Source: Pomphorhynchus laevis (lineage: Eukaryota > Acanthocephala > Palaeacanthocephala > Echinorhynchida > Pomphorhynchidae). From it: a DNA stretch of 64,000 nucleotides. The position numbers and the translations under genes are program-made. The notes under the pieces are model-generated. The model was not told the DNA's origin and did no database searches. It saw only the letters and a program-made list of their open reading frames with translations. Each line of letters starts with the position of its first letter. Positions within the stretch are counted from its first letter, which is position 1. The stretch lies in contig WNNJ02001495.1 in the NCBI GenBank assembly GCA_012934845.2, forward strand, positions 62,001 to 126,000, read 5' to 3'. Below are positions 11,291-20,741 of this stretch, in pieces.

Positions 11291-12797
11291 CACATATTTT
11301 ATTTATTTATGGTGGCAAATACACGCCTATACACGCTTACAAGCCCACGTAGAAGAAAAAGAACAAACAAGAAAACATAAAATAGAAAGTAAAATGAAAA
11401 TGCTGATGAAATTTAAAGATGAGTGGAATGTGGAAAGGCGGGGGGAAATGTTGAGTAGTTTCGTTTAAGATATATGAAGAATTGTGATTTCGATAAGATA
11501 TTGAGGGAATGCATTTTTGATTTATTATGAAGGAGGATTCTTTGTGCAGGAACGTAGACGCTGTTTGAAGAATGAAAGCTACGAGGAAGAACGAACGTAT
11601 GCTGGCAAAGAATTCCAGGCAAGTGGAACAGCGACGATAAAATAGCGGATATCATAGTTGGTTGAGTGCGGATGGACGTGGAGAAGTAGAGAATTACTTG
11701 ATCGCAGAACCAAGAGGGCAGAACGCGAATTATCAAGATAATCAAGGTGTAAGTAGGATGCTGAGTGACAAAATATAAGACAAAAGGTAACACGACGCAA
11801 ACGAAATTCAACAATAAGTTTAATTGTGGACCAAGATTGGACGGAAAGTTTATGAGAGATATAGTCGAAGCGGCGAAGACGCAAGATGACACGAGCAGCA
11901 GAGTTTATGATACGTTGTTGAGGTGAAAGAGCAGAATTGAACGAGTTGGCAATATCCTAAGGCAATAATCGATTCTAGGGAATAAGAAAGACGATATAAA
12001 AACGAGACAAGAGCGGAAGTCGATCAGCCTACGAATGTGACGGAGATCACGAAGAAATAAGAACGAAGCGTAAACATGGTAATGAACAAAGTTTCGACTG
12101 TAATGGAAATTGTCGAAGCGAAAACTTAAGAAAATCATATTGTCAACAATTGGGATAATGATCAAATTAACAGATAAAATAAGTGTCGTTAAGTAGTGGT
12201 GATGATGGATGATCCACAAATGAGGTTCAAACATAAGTGAGCGGGATAATGATATTAACAGTGATAAGAAAGTGATTAGAAATATCAGGATTTGAGATTG
12301 TAGAGGAAACGAATGCAATGACACTTATGAGAAAAGCGATAATATCAACAGAGACACCAATAATATAGGTGGGGAGGTTTGTTAGTAAATGGAGGCTGAA
12401 GTCGAAAAGTAGACTTACAAATTTAATGGAATCTGAATCAGAAGGGCGATCTAAGTGATGTTGAAATAACCAAGTACAATTAAATGTAGAGAAGAAAGTG
12501 AACGATTTAATAGTAGATAAGCGAGTTCATTGAAAAATAGTCAAGACGGTAGAGATTAACCTGGGTGAAAGATTATTGCAATTTGAATAATAAAAGGAAG
12601 TCAATACGGAGGAGACGGAGGAGAACGCAAACTGCTGACCATACAATACGCTAGGGGGTAAAAAAGTAGTTTTGGGAGAGTTGGAGAAGATACTAAGGCA
12701 TAAATCGATTCGGAATAATAAAAAACGGATAAAGAGGAAGGACATGAGCGAAAATAAATCAACCTACGAATACGGTGAATATCACGGAGTAAAAAAA
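11285..12797 (-). mobile_element. Diverged, internally rearranged L2-like LINE copy
   Basis: Minus-strand pieces match the intact element at 16063-18942. Examples are MRLRRFDYISHKLSVQSWST (11884 down), matching RLRRFDHTSTCFAQLSWPT; LRDLRHIRRLIDFRSC (about 12100), matching LRDIRRIRPLIDFRSC; and an endonuclease-linked stretch near 12390-12450. RT C-terminal sequence appears twice (about 12100 and about 12760-12600) with endonuclease-related sequence between them, so this is a mosaic of two copies or a rearranged one. Divergence is much greater than in the 12.8-14.9 kb copy. Confidence 0.65.
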
Positions 12798-14870
12798 ACA
12801 GATTTATTTTTACGTGGCAAACGCGTGTCTGCGCACGCTTACATGACAACAACAAAAAACAAAAATCTAATCATGTGTCGGTAAGGTGGGTACGGAGGCG
12901 ACATTTGAATGTAATAAAGGAGAGAGCGCGGCGGACGTCAAGATGGAGCTGATTGCAGGCGAGTGGGTCGGTGACGAGGAAGGATCGGAGACCGTAGTTG
13001 TTAGAGTAGTTGGGAACGTGGAGTAAGATGAAATTACGGGAACGCAGTGATGGAGAGGTGTGGCGAATGTCGTCTAAGAAAGGGAGGTTGATGAACGATG
13101 GGGATCCGACAGCGATGAGACGGAAAGTTTTGAGAAGTCGGAATTGTATGTAAATGTGGATGGTGGGCCAAGAGAGTTGGGCAAGATATGTGGATGTGTG
13201 GTCAAAGCGACGGAGACGTAGGAGCAATCGAACGGATGAGTTGATGATGCGTTCTAGGGGTTGGATGATGGATTTTTGGGAATTTGCGAAAAGGTTGAGG
13301 CAGTAATCGATTTTAGGGAAAAGAAACGATGAAAGAATAGGCATATAGGAAAGGAACTCGATAAGAGAGCGTATACGGCGGATTTCACAGAGAATTAAGT
13401 TAGACGAGCGGACCTTGTCACGGACGAAGGGTTTGAGGGAAAGGTTATTATCGAAATGGAATCCTATGAAAGTGAGATTGTGGACTATGGGGTGATTGAG
13501 GAGGCAAAAGATAGAGGGGTTTGAGATATGTTAGGTTGACGGGGGAGGATCTACATTATTTTGAACTTGTCAGGGTTTAGAACGAGACAAATATGAGATA
13601 GACGTTTGTAGATAGAAGAAAGACAGTTGGATGCAGAAATCGCGATATCGTGTATGCGATGGGTGAGTGCATGAGCATATATGAGGATGTCATCGGCGTA
13701 TTGCATAACGTTAAAGGGTAAGGTTTGATAAACAGAGAGGGATCGTCAAGTAGAAGAGAGAAAAGCAGTGGACCTAGGACTGAACCTTTTGGGACCACTC
13801 AGAAAATAGGAATGGAGGAGAGGATGATTAATTTGAACAGACGCGAAAAGAACGTCGGATAGATCTAAGGTAAGCCATGCTACGGAAGAGGAAGAACAGC
13901 CGTAATCATAACGAAAGCGAGAAAGGACGGAGTGGTCGACAATGTCAAAAGCGGAGGAGAGGTCGAGGAAGATGAGAGCACTATATAGAACATTGTCTCG
14001 AGAAATGAGTAAGTCGTTGTAAACTTTCATGCAGGCGATTTCTGTGTAGTGATTAGAGCGGAATGCGGATTGGAAAGGTGGGTACAGATTGGATTATCAT
14101 AGATAAATGTTGATCTGTATTAAGATAAGGCGTTCTAAGAGTTTAGAAAGTGTAGGGATGAGTAAAATGGGGCGATAGCTAGAAGGAATTGTGGGGTCGA
14201 GCGATTGTTTCTTAAGGATGAGACGAACGATGGCGGATTTCCAGTGTAAAGGGAAGATACGATTGCGAATGGACGAATTAAACAAGTTTGTGAGAAAAGG
14301 AGATATCGATGAACATATGGATTTATGTATAGAGTAGGCAGGGTATCTGCAGGTGAGGTTTTGTTGGGCAAGGACATCAGAACATATAAGACTACAGCAA
14401 TTGAGGCAGGGATAAAATGAAAAAGTTCCGGGAAGATGAGGCGAGGCGGGGGAGATTGGGATAGTATTGAGACGGAGGTGTGAGAGAGCAAGGTTGTACT
14501 TTCGTCTGGAGAAATGACGAATATTTATATGGATTGATGTTGTAAGACAAAGATGAGCGAGCAAGGATAGAGTTTAAAGTATGTCAGAGAGACATAGATT
14601 GAATGAAGTGATGATTTTATGCTGCCAGAGGGCGTTGGATTTGGTACGTAGTTGGTCGAGATGAGATTGGCGAAGAGCAAGACAAGAATCACAAATAGAC
14701 GGGCGAGCAGTTATCACGTCTGATATCGGTGATATGATCGAAATCATGACGAAGTCGACGCTTTGATAGTAGGCATTGATGCTAAACCATGTTTCAAAGT
14801 GCAAGCAACGGTGAGGGTGATGCTTGAAGGGCCGATAAATCGAGACTGGATGCAAGCAATCCTTGCAACT
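12798..14870 (-). mobile_element. 5'-truncated L2-like LINE copy, broken RT frame
   Basis: Its low-coordinate end (aacagatttatttttacgtggcaaa..gcttacatgac) matches the 3' end of the intact copy at 15990-16040. Pieces of the same protein are readable on the minus strand: LLRLRRFDHTSTYLAQLSWP (13344-12871), VPKGSVLGPLLFSLLLDDPS (13798-13577), LYSALIFLDLSSAFDIVDHS (14030-13746), and IPSSYRPILLIPTLSKLLER (14564-14097). There is no endonuclease or ORF1; the copy ends near 14870 where unrelated sequence starts. Several frameshifts are present. Confidence 0.85.
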
Positions 14871-14879
14871 CTGATAATA

Positions 14880-15036
14880 ACGGAAGATTCTGTTTCTCAA
14901 TATATTATTTTAAGATTGTTTGTATTATTTTAATAAATTATTTTATTTATATTATTTTCAATATAAATTCAATATAAATTCAATAAAAATATATTCAACA
15001 TATTGAAATATATTGAAATATATATTGTATAATTAA
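14880..15036. other. AT-rich spacer with LINE-tail scrap
   Basis: It holds the inverse of the gaaacagaatcttccg motif seen at 4436-4451 and simple ATTCAATA repeats. No gene. Confidence 0.5.
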
Positions 15037-15276
15037 TCAATCTTTATATAAATAATATTACTGATATTATTTATACAGCGTTCTGTAAACTATTTACGGA
15101 AAGAAAACCGATGAAAAACAATCAAAACAAACAGATGACTAACAACCGAAGACAGTGAGTAAGTGTGCTGCAATAAGCTAACCAGTTATCCAGTTAAATT
15201 TGTCATCGATTTCAGTGACAGTTTATAATCTTACTCCGGTGACAAGACCCTGCTTTTCGTGTAACTGAATAATTCT
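15037..15276. repeat. Left 240-bp inverted repeat
   Basis: This is the reverse complement of 20222-20461 with only a few differences. For example, both share tcatcgatttcagtgacagt, and cggtgacaagaccctgcttt with its complement. The pair brackets a 4.9-kb interval holding a plus-strand LINE interrupted by the minus-strand L2-like LINE. Length and similarity recall terminal inverted repeats of a DNA transposon or fold-back element, but no transposase was recognised between them. Confidence 0.85.
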
Positions 15277-15429
15277 ATTAATTGTAATAATTGTAACTGA
15301 ATAACTGAATAATGTTATAAATATATTCAATATATTTCAATATAAATTCAATATAAATTTCAATATAATTATATAAGTATATTATACAATATACTTATTG
15401 GCAAACTTATTGGATTTCGCATTGATTTT

Positions 15430-15985
15430 ATAATTGTTAATTGGATTCGTGCGTATTTATTAAATAGAATTGCAGCGGTCAGAGTAAGTGGGACTTTGTC
15501 GGATTGGACTTCTATATAGAGTGGTGTACCACAAGGATCGATTTTAGGACCAATTTTATTTAATATATATATTAACGAACCCCCATCATTACTACTGTCA
15601 AAAACGTTGTTGTACGCCGATGATCCTAAGATCTATCGCTGTGTTATTAATGACCTTGACCGACAAATGTTAGTCTGATCTCGATACATTGACGTATTGG
15701 ACAGCTGAGAACTGCTTAAGTATTAATGTGACAAAATGTGCATACATGCACATAGGGAATAAGTTTTCGACAACCAGCTACTCAATTAACTTACAACCAA
15801 TTCCTATGGTTCGTCAATATAGAGACTTGGGCGTCGTCGTTTCGGATGATCTAGGCACTAGGAAAAATACGGAGCAAATATGTGCTAGAGCAACACGAAT
15901 TTCCGGTATGATTTCCAGATGTTTTAGTAAATTAGAAATTGAGTCATTTAAACTTTTATTCACTACTCCCTGTTCAAGTGTTCTT
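15430..15985 (+). pseudogene. CR1-like LINE reverse transcriptase, first part (interrupted)
   Basis: Plus-strand translation from about 15520 gives GVPQGSILGPILFNIYINEP and then TLLYADDPKIYRC, which are RT motifs B and C. After a frameshift, the 116-residue open frame at 15689-16039 continues with WTAENCLSINVTKCAYMHIG and QYRDLGVVVSDDL (K-x-x-x-x-G-F-thumb region). The match stops at 15985 where the minus-strand L2-like LINE is inserted, and resumes after 19399. Confidence 0.78.
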
Positions 15986-16062
15986 AAAAAAAGGATTTAT
16001 TTTAACGTGGCAAATGCGTGCCAGCACACGCTTACATGACCACAACAAAACAAGACTGTGAA

Positions 16063-18942
16063 TCAGGTGTCGAGAAGGTGTGAACGGAGGAGGTGTTTGA
16101 ATGTGATAAAGGAGGGGGCGCGGCGGACGTCGAGAGGGAGTTGATTCCAGGCGAGTGAGGCGGCGAGGAGGCAGGATCGGAGACCGTAGTTGTTGGAGTA
16201 GTTAGGAACGTGGAGTAAGAGGGTATGACAGGAACAAAGCGATAGTGAGGTGGGGTGAGTATCGTCTATGAAAGGAAGGTTGATGAACGATGGGGAGCCG
16301 ACAGCGATGAGACGAAAGGTAACGAGAAGAAGGCGGAGTTTGATGCGGATGTGGATGGTGGGCCAGGAGAGTTGGGCAAAACATGTAGATGTGTGGTCGA
16401 ATCGACGGAGACGAAAGAGCACTCGTACAGCGGTGTTGATTATTCGTTGTAGGGGTAAGATGATGGATTTTGGAGAATTGGCGAAAAGGCTAAGGCAGTA
16501 ATCGATTTTAGGGAAAAGAAGCGATGAAAGAAGAGACATACAAGAACGGAAGTCGATAAGGGGGCGGATACGGCGGATGTCACGGAGAATTAAGTTAGAC
16601 GAGCGGACCTTGTCACGGACGAAGGGTTTAAGGGAAAGTGGATAATCGAAATGGAAGCCTAAGAAAGTGAGATTGTGGACTATAGGGATGATCGATGAGG
16701 CAAAAGATACAGTGGGAGGAGATATGTTTGGTTTACGGGGAAGGATCCACATTATTTTGGACTTTTCGGGGTTTAGAACGAGATGGAGATTGGAGAGACG
16801 TTTGTAGATAGAAGAAATACAGTTGGAGGCAGAAATGCCGATATCGTGTATGCGATGTGCGGGTGCATGAGCATAGATTAGAATGTCATCGGCGTATTGC
16901 ATGACGTTAAAGGAGTAAGGTTTGATAAATGGAGAGAGATCGCCAAGCAAAAGAGAGAAAAGCAGGGGACCTAGGACTGAACCTTGTGGGACCCCGCAAA
17001 AAATAGGGATGGGAGGGGAGGATGATGAATTAGAACAGACGCGAAAGGAACGGTCGGATAGATATGAGGCGAACCATGCTACGGAGGAGAAAGAAAAGCC
17101 GTAATCATAACGAAGGCGAGAAAGGAGGACGGAGTGGTCGACAATGTCGAATGCGGAGGAGAGGTCGAGGGAGATGAGAACACTATATAGAGCCTTGTCT
17201 CGAGAAATGAGTAAGTCGTTGTACACTTTTATGCATGCGGTTTCTGTCGAGTGATTAGAGCGGAAAGCGGATTGGAAAGGAGGGTACAGATTGGATGAGG
17301 AGAGATAAGCGTTGATTTGTATTAAGATGAGGCGTTCTAAGAGCTTAGAAAGAGTAGGGAGTAGTGAAATGGGGCGATAGCTAGAAGGAAGGGAGGGGTC
17401 GAGCGATTGTTTCTTAAGGAGGGGACGAACGATTGCGGATTTCCAGTGTGAAGGGAAGATACGACTGCGGATGGACGAGTTAAACAAGGTTGTGAGAAAT
17501 GGGGATATCGATGAGCATATAGATTTTAATATGTGAGTAGGCAGGGGATCGGCAGGTGAGGTTTTGTTGGGCAAGGACATGAGGACAGATGATACTTCTG
17601 TAGGTGAGACTGGGAGAAGATGAAAGAGTTCCGGAAGGATGAGATTAGACTGGGCAGAGTGGGATAGGATGGAGACCGGGGTGTGAGAGAGCAACGTGGA
17701 TACTTTAGTCTGGAGAAATGACGAATAATCATTGGCATTGATGTTGCACGGCGAATAGGGGCCAGCAAGGATTGAGTTAAAAGTATGCCAGAGAGTCTTA
17801 GAGTTGAATAAAGTGATGATTTTATGCTGCCAGAAGGAGTTGCATTTGGTACGTAGTAGGTTGAGATGAGACCGGCGAAGAGCAAGATAGGAATCATGGA
17901 AAGATGGAGTGATCGAGCGAAAATCACGTCTGAGAGAGCGGTGATAGACTCGAAAAGCATGGCGGAGTCGACGCTTTGATAGTAGGCATTGGATGTCAAA
18001 CCATGGGGCACGGTGCAAGCGACGGTGTGTGTGAGACTTGAAGGGCAAGAGAATATCGAGAGTGGATGTGAGTTCAGAGACGAAAAGAAAGGCGAGATCG
18101 TGAGGAGATAAATATGTTATTGTGGGTAATGATAGAGATGATTTGAGTAAGGCAGAGCGGAGAAGGGAGAGGTCAAGATTTCTCCAAGGGCGACGTAGGA
18201 TTGTAGGTGTGTGAGGAGGGGTGTGGTTGTGAGTGAGATCAAGGGTGATAAGAAAGTGATCGGATAGACCAGGATCAGAGATGGACAGTGAGGTGTAGGC
18301 AGCAAAATGATCGGGGACAGCGATGATGTCGAGTGCCCCACCAAGTATATGTGTGGGGGCAGTAGAGATTAGTTTGTAATTGTTGTTGGATAGAATGTTG
18401 ATGAACCGGATGGAATCTGTGGAAGAGGGGCGGTCTAGGCGGATATTGAAGTCGCCTAGAACGATTGAAGGGATTGAGGACAAAGAACAATGCGAAAGGA
18501 GGTCAGCGAGTTCGGTAAAAAATAAGGCTGTAGGAGCTGATGAACCAGGACGGTATACAATGGCGAGATCTAGAGTGATCGGGTTAGAATAACGACAAGT
18601 GAGCAATTCAAAAGAGCAAGGACTGAAAGGGGGATTGATTTTGCGAAGAGACGCGAGGTGACGCGCGAAAACAATTTTTAGGAGAGGGGGCTGGGAAGGA
18701 TTAGATTGAGAAGATTTGTTTAGACGGATGAATGCGACAGGAGAAATGTCCTTGAAAAAGGATGGTTTATCCGCAGGGACAATAGACGATAGGATGCATC
18801 TGAAGGCGGAAACATCGTGGTCTAGACGTGCTTGTGGAGATAAGGAGTTAAAAGGCGTGATATTAGTGACAATGACGCAACGATCGCGAGAGGCAAAGTG
18901 CTTCCGTAACGGAGGACGACTGACGTTAGTAGGTGAGATCAC
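16063..18942 (-). CDS. L2-like LINE polyprotein: ORF1-derived start, partial endonuclease, complete reverse transcriptase (959 aa)
   Basis: The frame is uninterrupted. Residues 1-91 come from ORF1 (MISPTNVSRPPLRKHFASRD). At about residue 91-95 (KIVF/ARHL) it jumps into the middle of the APE endonuclease, which keeps VLGDFNIRLD (161-170) and GLSDHF (225-230) but lacks the N-terminal part with the catalytic TE-x-W motif. The RT is complete: RPISLL (523-528), QSAFRSNHSTETA (557-569), LDLSSAFD (592-599), GVPQGSVLGPLLF (650-662) and YADD (683-686), then the C-terminal SLAWNQLPLDVRRAPS. Full-length L2-type ORF2 starts before the endonuclease, so this is a chimera. An active RT is possible; target nicking is probably lost. 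Confidence 0.85.
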   Translation of the reverse strand: MISPTNVSRPPLRKHFASRDRCVIVTNITPFNSLSPQARLDHDVSAFRCILSSIVPADKPSFFKDISPVAFIRLNKSSQSNPSQPPLLKIVFARHLASLRKINPPFSPCSFELLTCRYSNPITLDLAIVYRPGSSAPTALFFTELADLLSHCSLSSIPSIVLGDFNIRLDRPSSTDSIRFINILSNNNYKLISTAPTHILGGALDIIAVPDHFAAYTSLSISDPGLSDHFLITLDLTHNHTPPHTPTILRRPWRNLDLSLLRSALLKSSLSLPTITYLSPHDLAFLFVSELTSTLDILLPFKSHTHRRLHRAPWFDIQCLLSKRRLRHAFRVYHRSLRRDFRSITPSFHDSYLALRRSHLNLLRTKCNSFWQHKIITLFNSKTLWHTFNSILAGPYSPCNINANDYSSFLQTKVSTLLSHTPVSILSHSAQSNLILPELFHLLPVSPTEVSSVLMSLPNKTSPADPLPTHILKSICSSISPFLTTLFNSSIRSRIFPSHWKSAIVRPLLKKQSLDPSLPSSYRPISLLPTLSKLLERLILIQINAYLSSSNLYPPFQSAFRSNHSTETACIKVYNDLLISRDKALYSVLISLDLSSAFDIVDHSVLLSRLRYDYGFSFSSVAWFASYLSDRSFRVCSNSSSSPPIPIFCGVPQGSVLGPLLFSLLLGDLSPFIKPYSFNVMQYADDILIYAHAPAHRIHDIGISASNCISSIYKRLSNLHLVLNPEKSKIMWILPRKPNISPPTVSFASSIIPIVHNLTFLGFHFDYPLSLKPFVRDKVRSSNLILRDIRRIRPLIDFRSCMSLLSSLLFPKIDYCLSLFANSPKSIILPLQRIINTAVRVLFRLRRFDHTSTCFAQLSWPTIHIRIKLRLLLVTFRLIAVGSPSFINLPFIDDTHPTSLSLCSCHTLLLHVPNYSNNYGLRSCLLAASLAWNQLPLDVRRAPSFITFKHLLRSHLLDT

Positions 18943-19035
18943 GATAGAAGAGCTGGCAATTGATGATTTGGTTTGACGACGGGAGACATAGAGGATAATG
19001 ATAATAAAGAGGGTGGCAAGCGATGTGAGGAAAGA

Positions 19036-19341
19036 TTATGAGTGGAAAGATAGTGGAGGTTGGTGGAGGTTGGTGGAGGTGATTTTGATTGATGGATGCA
19101 AGGTATTGAGAAACGAGACTGGAAGGACGGGACGTGGGGTGTCAGGGAGTGAAAATACATTAGTTGTAACAATTTGCGGCTCTGTCACTGTCTCGGTAGA
19201 TTTATCATAAACTTGACAAAATCCATCTTGCTGCGATACAATTTGTGGCTCCTTCACTGTCTCAGTAGATTTATTAGAAATTTGAGAAATTCGATCATGC
19301 TGCGATGCCATTTCCAATTGCTCTAAGCGTTTTATTAACAA
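19036..19341 (-). pseudogene. N-terminal ORF1 piece of the L2-like LINE
   Basis: The 101-residue frame contains the imperfect internal repeat STETVKEPQIVSQQDGF and STETVTEPQIVTT. It then becomes Pro/Ser-rich and stops just before the 959-codon frame, which continues ORF1 in another phase. The related copy at 34.6-35 kb shows Cys and His residues (DFLYGFCAHKL) upstream that could form a zinc finger. The role is presumed nucleic-acid binding, as for other LINE ORF1 proteins. Confidence 0.5.
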
Positions 19342-19371
19342 GTTGATTTGTTTCGCCGCACAGAATCCACA

Positions 19372-19399
19372 GTAGAACGGTGGCCCGCCACCGTTCTAC
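19372..19399. other. Perfect 12-bp-stem hairpin at the 5' end of the inserted LINE
   Basis: gtagaacggtgg and ccaccgttctac are exact inverted copies around a 4-base loop, lying exactly between the LINE 5' end and the resumed host LINE. It may be untemplated or snap-back sequence made at the 5' junction. Confidence 0.85.
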
Positions 19400-19557
19400 T
19401 TAACTATTGTTCTCCAGCATTATACCCAGTTAACAAATCGGAAGAGCTTCGTATTGAACAGGTATATTTACTACTCTCTGTTCAAGTGTTCTTAACTATT
19501 GTTCTCCAGCATCATACCCAGTTAACAAATCGGAAGAGCTTCGTATTGAACAGGTAT
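19399..19557. repeat. 92-bp tandem duplication at the LINE/LINE junction
   Basis: cttaactattgttctccagc starts at 19399 and again at 19491; both copies run through gaagagcttcgtattgaaca. The second copy is preceded by tgttcaagtgttctt, which also ends the left flank at 15985. The simplest history is that the duplication existed first and the L2-like LINE then landed in its first copy. Confidence 0.8.
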
Positions 19558-20080
19558 TGCGACGTTCTTTTAAACGGATAGCGGGCCTTCATAATCATAC
19601 TTATAAGGAACGGTCAAGTCGCCTTAATATGCCCTCATTATCTTCACTTCGAGTACTAAATGACCTGGTTGTAGTGTGGCGGGCGATGAGCAATCCTGAG
19701 AATTCCGTTGAAGTCTATTTCGTACGCGAAATGACTCAAGATTACGTGGTCATCCACTTATGTTACAACGTAAACACTGGTGTAAAAAAAGAAACATCAA
19801 TTTTGCCGTGCGTGTCATTTTAGCTTGGAACAGTTTACCGGCGGAAGTGGTAAAGCAAACAAACAGACGTGGATTTGTATCTACTTTGAAGAAACTGACT
19901 AATTTTTGATTACTTTGTTGTTAGTTTCCTTCTTATATTTTAAATTGTGAAGGTATCTATTGAGCCACGCTCCCTGACATTCTAGTAATAATAATTGTCT
20001 CTAATCTTAAACTGCTTTTAGTATTGAGTACAGATTATTGGAATAATCTGTACTCTTTTAATCTGTTCTCTTTAATCTGT
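19399..20080 (+). pseudogene. CR1-like LINE ORF2 C-terminus and 3' UTR (continuation)
   Basis: After the inserted LINE the plus strand reads LNYCSPALYPVNKSEELRIE, then RRSFKRIAGLHNHTYKERSS, and near the end ILAWNSLPAEVVKQTNRRGF with the stop at about 19905. This is the normal C-terminus of the same LINE family that begins at 15430. Its 3' UTR (gtctctaatcttaaactgct) recurs at 4330-4405. A 92-bp tandem duplication (19399-19557) lies at the junction. Confidence 0.72.
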
Positions 20081-20221
20081 TCTTTTTATTATAGGAATTC
20101 AGCACTAGTAAATCCACTAGAGCCTCATTTGCTTTTTTTTGTGACCCTAATTTCTTCATGATCTGTCATTGTCACCCAAAATTTCGGCAAGACCCTTCTT
20201 GAAACCGTCTACCGCAGTTTG

Positions 20222-20461
20222 AGAATTATTCAGTTACACGAAAAGCAGGGTCTTGTCACCGGAGTAAGATTATAAACTGTCACTGAAATCGATGACAAAT
20301 TTAACTGGATAACTGGTTAGCTTATTGCTGCACACTTAATAGCTGTCTTCGGCTGTTAGTCATCTGTTTGTTTTGATTGTTTTTCATCGGTTTTCTTTCC
20401 GTAAATAGTTTACAGAACGCTGTATAAATAATATCAGTAATATTATTTATATAAAGATTGA
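20222..20461. repeat. Right 240-bp inverted repeat
   Basis: Partner of 15037-15276, in opposite orientation and of the same length. The outer flank gatcagctagcgaagcaagc is not shared with the left flank, so no target-site duplication is obvious beside it. Confidence 0.85.
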
Positions 20462-20559
20462 TCAGCTAGCGAAGCAAGCCGATCAAGCCGATATTGAACT
20501 GAACTGACTATAATAGCTTATATTCAATGTATTTGTCAGTTTTATTATTAATTATTTAT

Positions 20560-20741
20560 ATAGTCCTGACGAGATGGGCCAACCCTTACTAGAGAAAAGT
20601 CTTGGATATTGTGACGACCCATCTCCGCGACTTTTTTCTGTGAGCAACCTTGCACAGCCCGAGGCCTAGTCAGTTGAGGTAGTTCATGACTCCAATATTC
20701 GGACAGCTTCCGTCGTCAAAGGCGACCATTCTGAGGTTGAC
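20560..20741. other. Sequence upstream of the ubiquilin retrocopy
   Basis: It contains an 8-bp inverted repeat (gagatggg..cccatctc, 20570-20632). The frame of the ubiquilin copy is open from about 20670 back to a stop near 20668-20670 and shows no UBL fold signature. No promoter element was recognised. Confidence 0.4.

Larger units (their letters stand above)
15984..19370 (-). mobile_element. L2-like LINE inserted in the CR1-like LINE; internally deleted but with a long open frame
   Basis: The 3' end lies at 15984-16040 (short A-rich tail complement, then the conserved gcttacatgac block) and the 5' end near 19370. It holds an ORF1-like start (19341-19036) and the 959-codon frame 18942-16063. 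The host LINE reads tgttcaagtgttctt at 15971-15985 on the left, and the same 15 bases recur at 19479-19493 on the right inside a tandem duplication that probably predates the insertion. Compared with the copy at 32.8-35 kb, roughly 0.5 kb is missing between ORF1 and the middle of the endonuclease. Confidence 0.85.

Noticed and set aside
10991-11380. 129-codon plus-strand open frame as a host gene
   Set aside because: It crosses the 43-bp repeat and the true coding signal in another frame; the real content is an R2-like nuclease relic.
16255-18592. Several plus-strand open frames of 60-86 codons opposite the 959-codon LINE frame
   Set aside because: They are antisense shadows of the GC-richer LINE coding region and show no similarity of their own.
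20565-20640. cctgacgagatgggcc...agagaaaagtc as a possible hammerhead upstream of the ubiquilin copy
   Set aside because: Stem II pairs for only three bases and not next to the core, and stem I is absent.
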